This document shows, in pieces, positions 63,497 to 64,000 of a stretch of 64,000 nucleotides of DNA. The notes under the pieces were generated by a model that searched no databases, had not been told where the DNA came from, and worked only from the letters and a program-made list of their open reading frames with translations. Within the stretch, counting starts at the first letter, position 1, and every line of letters begins with the position of its first letter. This DNA comes from Fulvia fulva (Eukaryota > Ascomycota > Dothideomycetes > Mycosphaerellales > Mycosphaerellaceae), in assembly GCF_020509005.1 (NCBI RefSeq), contig NC_063022.1, positions 2,542,001-2,606,000 on the forward strand, in the 5' to 3' direction. Made by a program: the position numbers and the translations under genes.

Positions 63497-64000
63497 GATG
63501 TGCTGTGTTATTTGCTTGTGTTGATGGTATGCTCGGTCGAGGCTGCTAATGGAACTTCGTTCTTCGGATGTTGTCCAACGGGGTGTCAATGTTGATGTGA
63601 GGTTACAGTGCGACATAGACAAACGCGTCTCGATAGCGCGTAGAGTGGCAGCCGCTCGGGACAACAAAGTGGAGGGAAGTCGTGGCCAATCACTAGCAGG
63701 CACATCTCGTGACCTGACACTGTGGCCCCATTGTCATACCATCTACAGCCTTACATAGCCGCCATAAGGCTATTGACTACCATCAGCAGATTCTTGAGAT
63801 GATACTGCTCAAAAAGATATCCATGCGAAAGAAGTCCAAACACGACATATTTCACTCTCGCTAGGCAACAACCACGCGGCTGACGTAGCGTGCCAACCTT
63901 ATTTTCATCCACTCTACCCATTGGCATGTGATCTGACAACTGACACCCTCGTTTAGCAAGCCATTGTGCGATAACTCGTGATCAGAAGTGTGTGACCACA
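63497..64000. other. ASF1 upstream region to window edge
   Basis: Promoter and 5' UTR of ASF1 by position. No supported gene up to the right edge. Confidence 0.5.

Noticed and set aside
1..64000. CRISPR arrays, bacterial operons or ribosome-binding sites
   Set aside because: Spliceosomal introns, mitochondrial presequences and chromatin genes show nuclear fungal DNA. No regularly spaced direct repeats of CRISPR type were seen.

Overview
The window is nuclear DNA of a filamentous ascomycete (Pezizomycotina), most likely a Dothideomycete close to the Mycosphaerellales. The signs are short GT-AG introns (about 46-70 nt) in most genes, HET-domain and Est1-type proteins, and a LINE that carries the CpA-to-TpA signature of repeat-induced point mutation (RIP). 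The species assignment is inference. I assembled all exon joins by hand from splice signals and reading-frame continuity. No RNA evidence was available.

Left block (1-31.2 kb) is ordinary housekeeping sequence. In order it holds: a partial disordered Pro-rich protein (cut by the left edge), SEC14 phosphatidylinositol transfer protein, an F-box/2EXR-like protein, BNA6 (quinolinate phosphoribosyltransferase), an HNH-like protein, the metacaspase MCA1, a membrane-anchored GH43 protein, VPS71 (SWR1 complex), an acyl-protein thioesterase, an RPAP1/RBA50 protein, HPC2 (HIR histone chaperone) with an unusual repeat-coding sequence at its 3' end, mitochondrial ribosomal protein uS2m (MRP4), and a large putative mitochondrial helical-repeat protein divergent from MRP4.

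Middle block (31.7-47 kb) is a decaying accessory island. A 4.7 kb RIP-mutated LINE (31785-36490, minus strand) is flanked by a perfect 14-bp target-site duplication. It sits inside the 3' end of an Est1-type domain gene and separates that gene from its last codons. Next come a HET-domain gene with no visible start codon, a PEBP-like secreted/GPI protein gene broken by an insertion carrying terminal inverted repeats and by a frameshift, an intact small zinc-finger gene, an ankyrin-repeat gene with two nonsense codons, an F-box/2EXR-like protein and a second HET gene with one nonsense codon. The three nonsense codons are TAG or TAA where CAG or CAA would restore the frame, which fits C-to-T change at CpA.

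Right block (47.6-64 kb) returns to conserved genes: a SprT/GCNA-like metalloprotease, an MFS transporter, VPS51, a small Cys-rich protein, a SulP anion transporter with a STAS domain, a bicupin oxalate decarboxylase-like enzyme lacking one metal-ligand histidine, a small PAH-like protein, two tandem diverged paralogues of unknown function, and the histone chaperone ASF1. Chromatin functions recur (VPS71, HPC2, ASF1), but the genes are not adjacent and I see no sign of an operon-like unit.

The most noteworthy observations are the dated transposon scar in the Est1-type gene, the cluster of CpA-type nonsense codons around it, the in-frame repeat extension downstream of HPC2, the oxalate decarboxylase with a missing metal ligand, and the tandem unknown paralogues at 61.2-62.4 kb.
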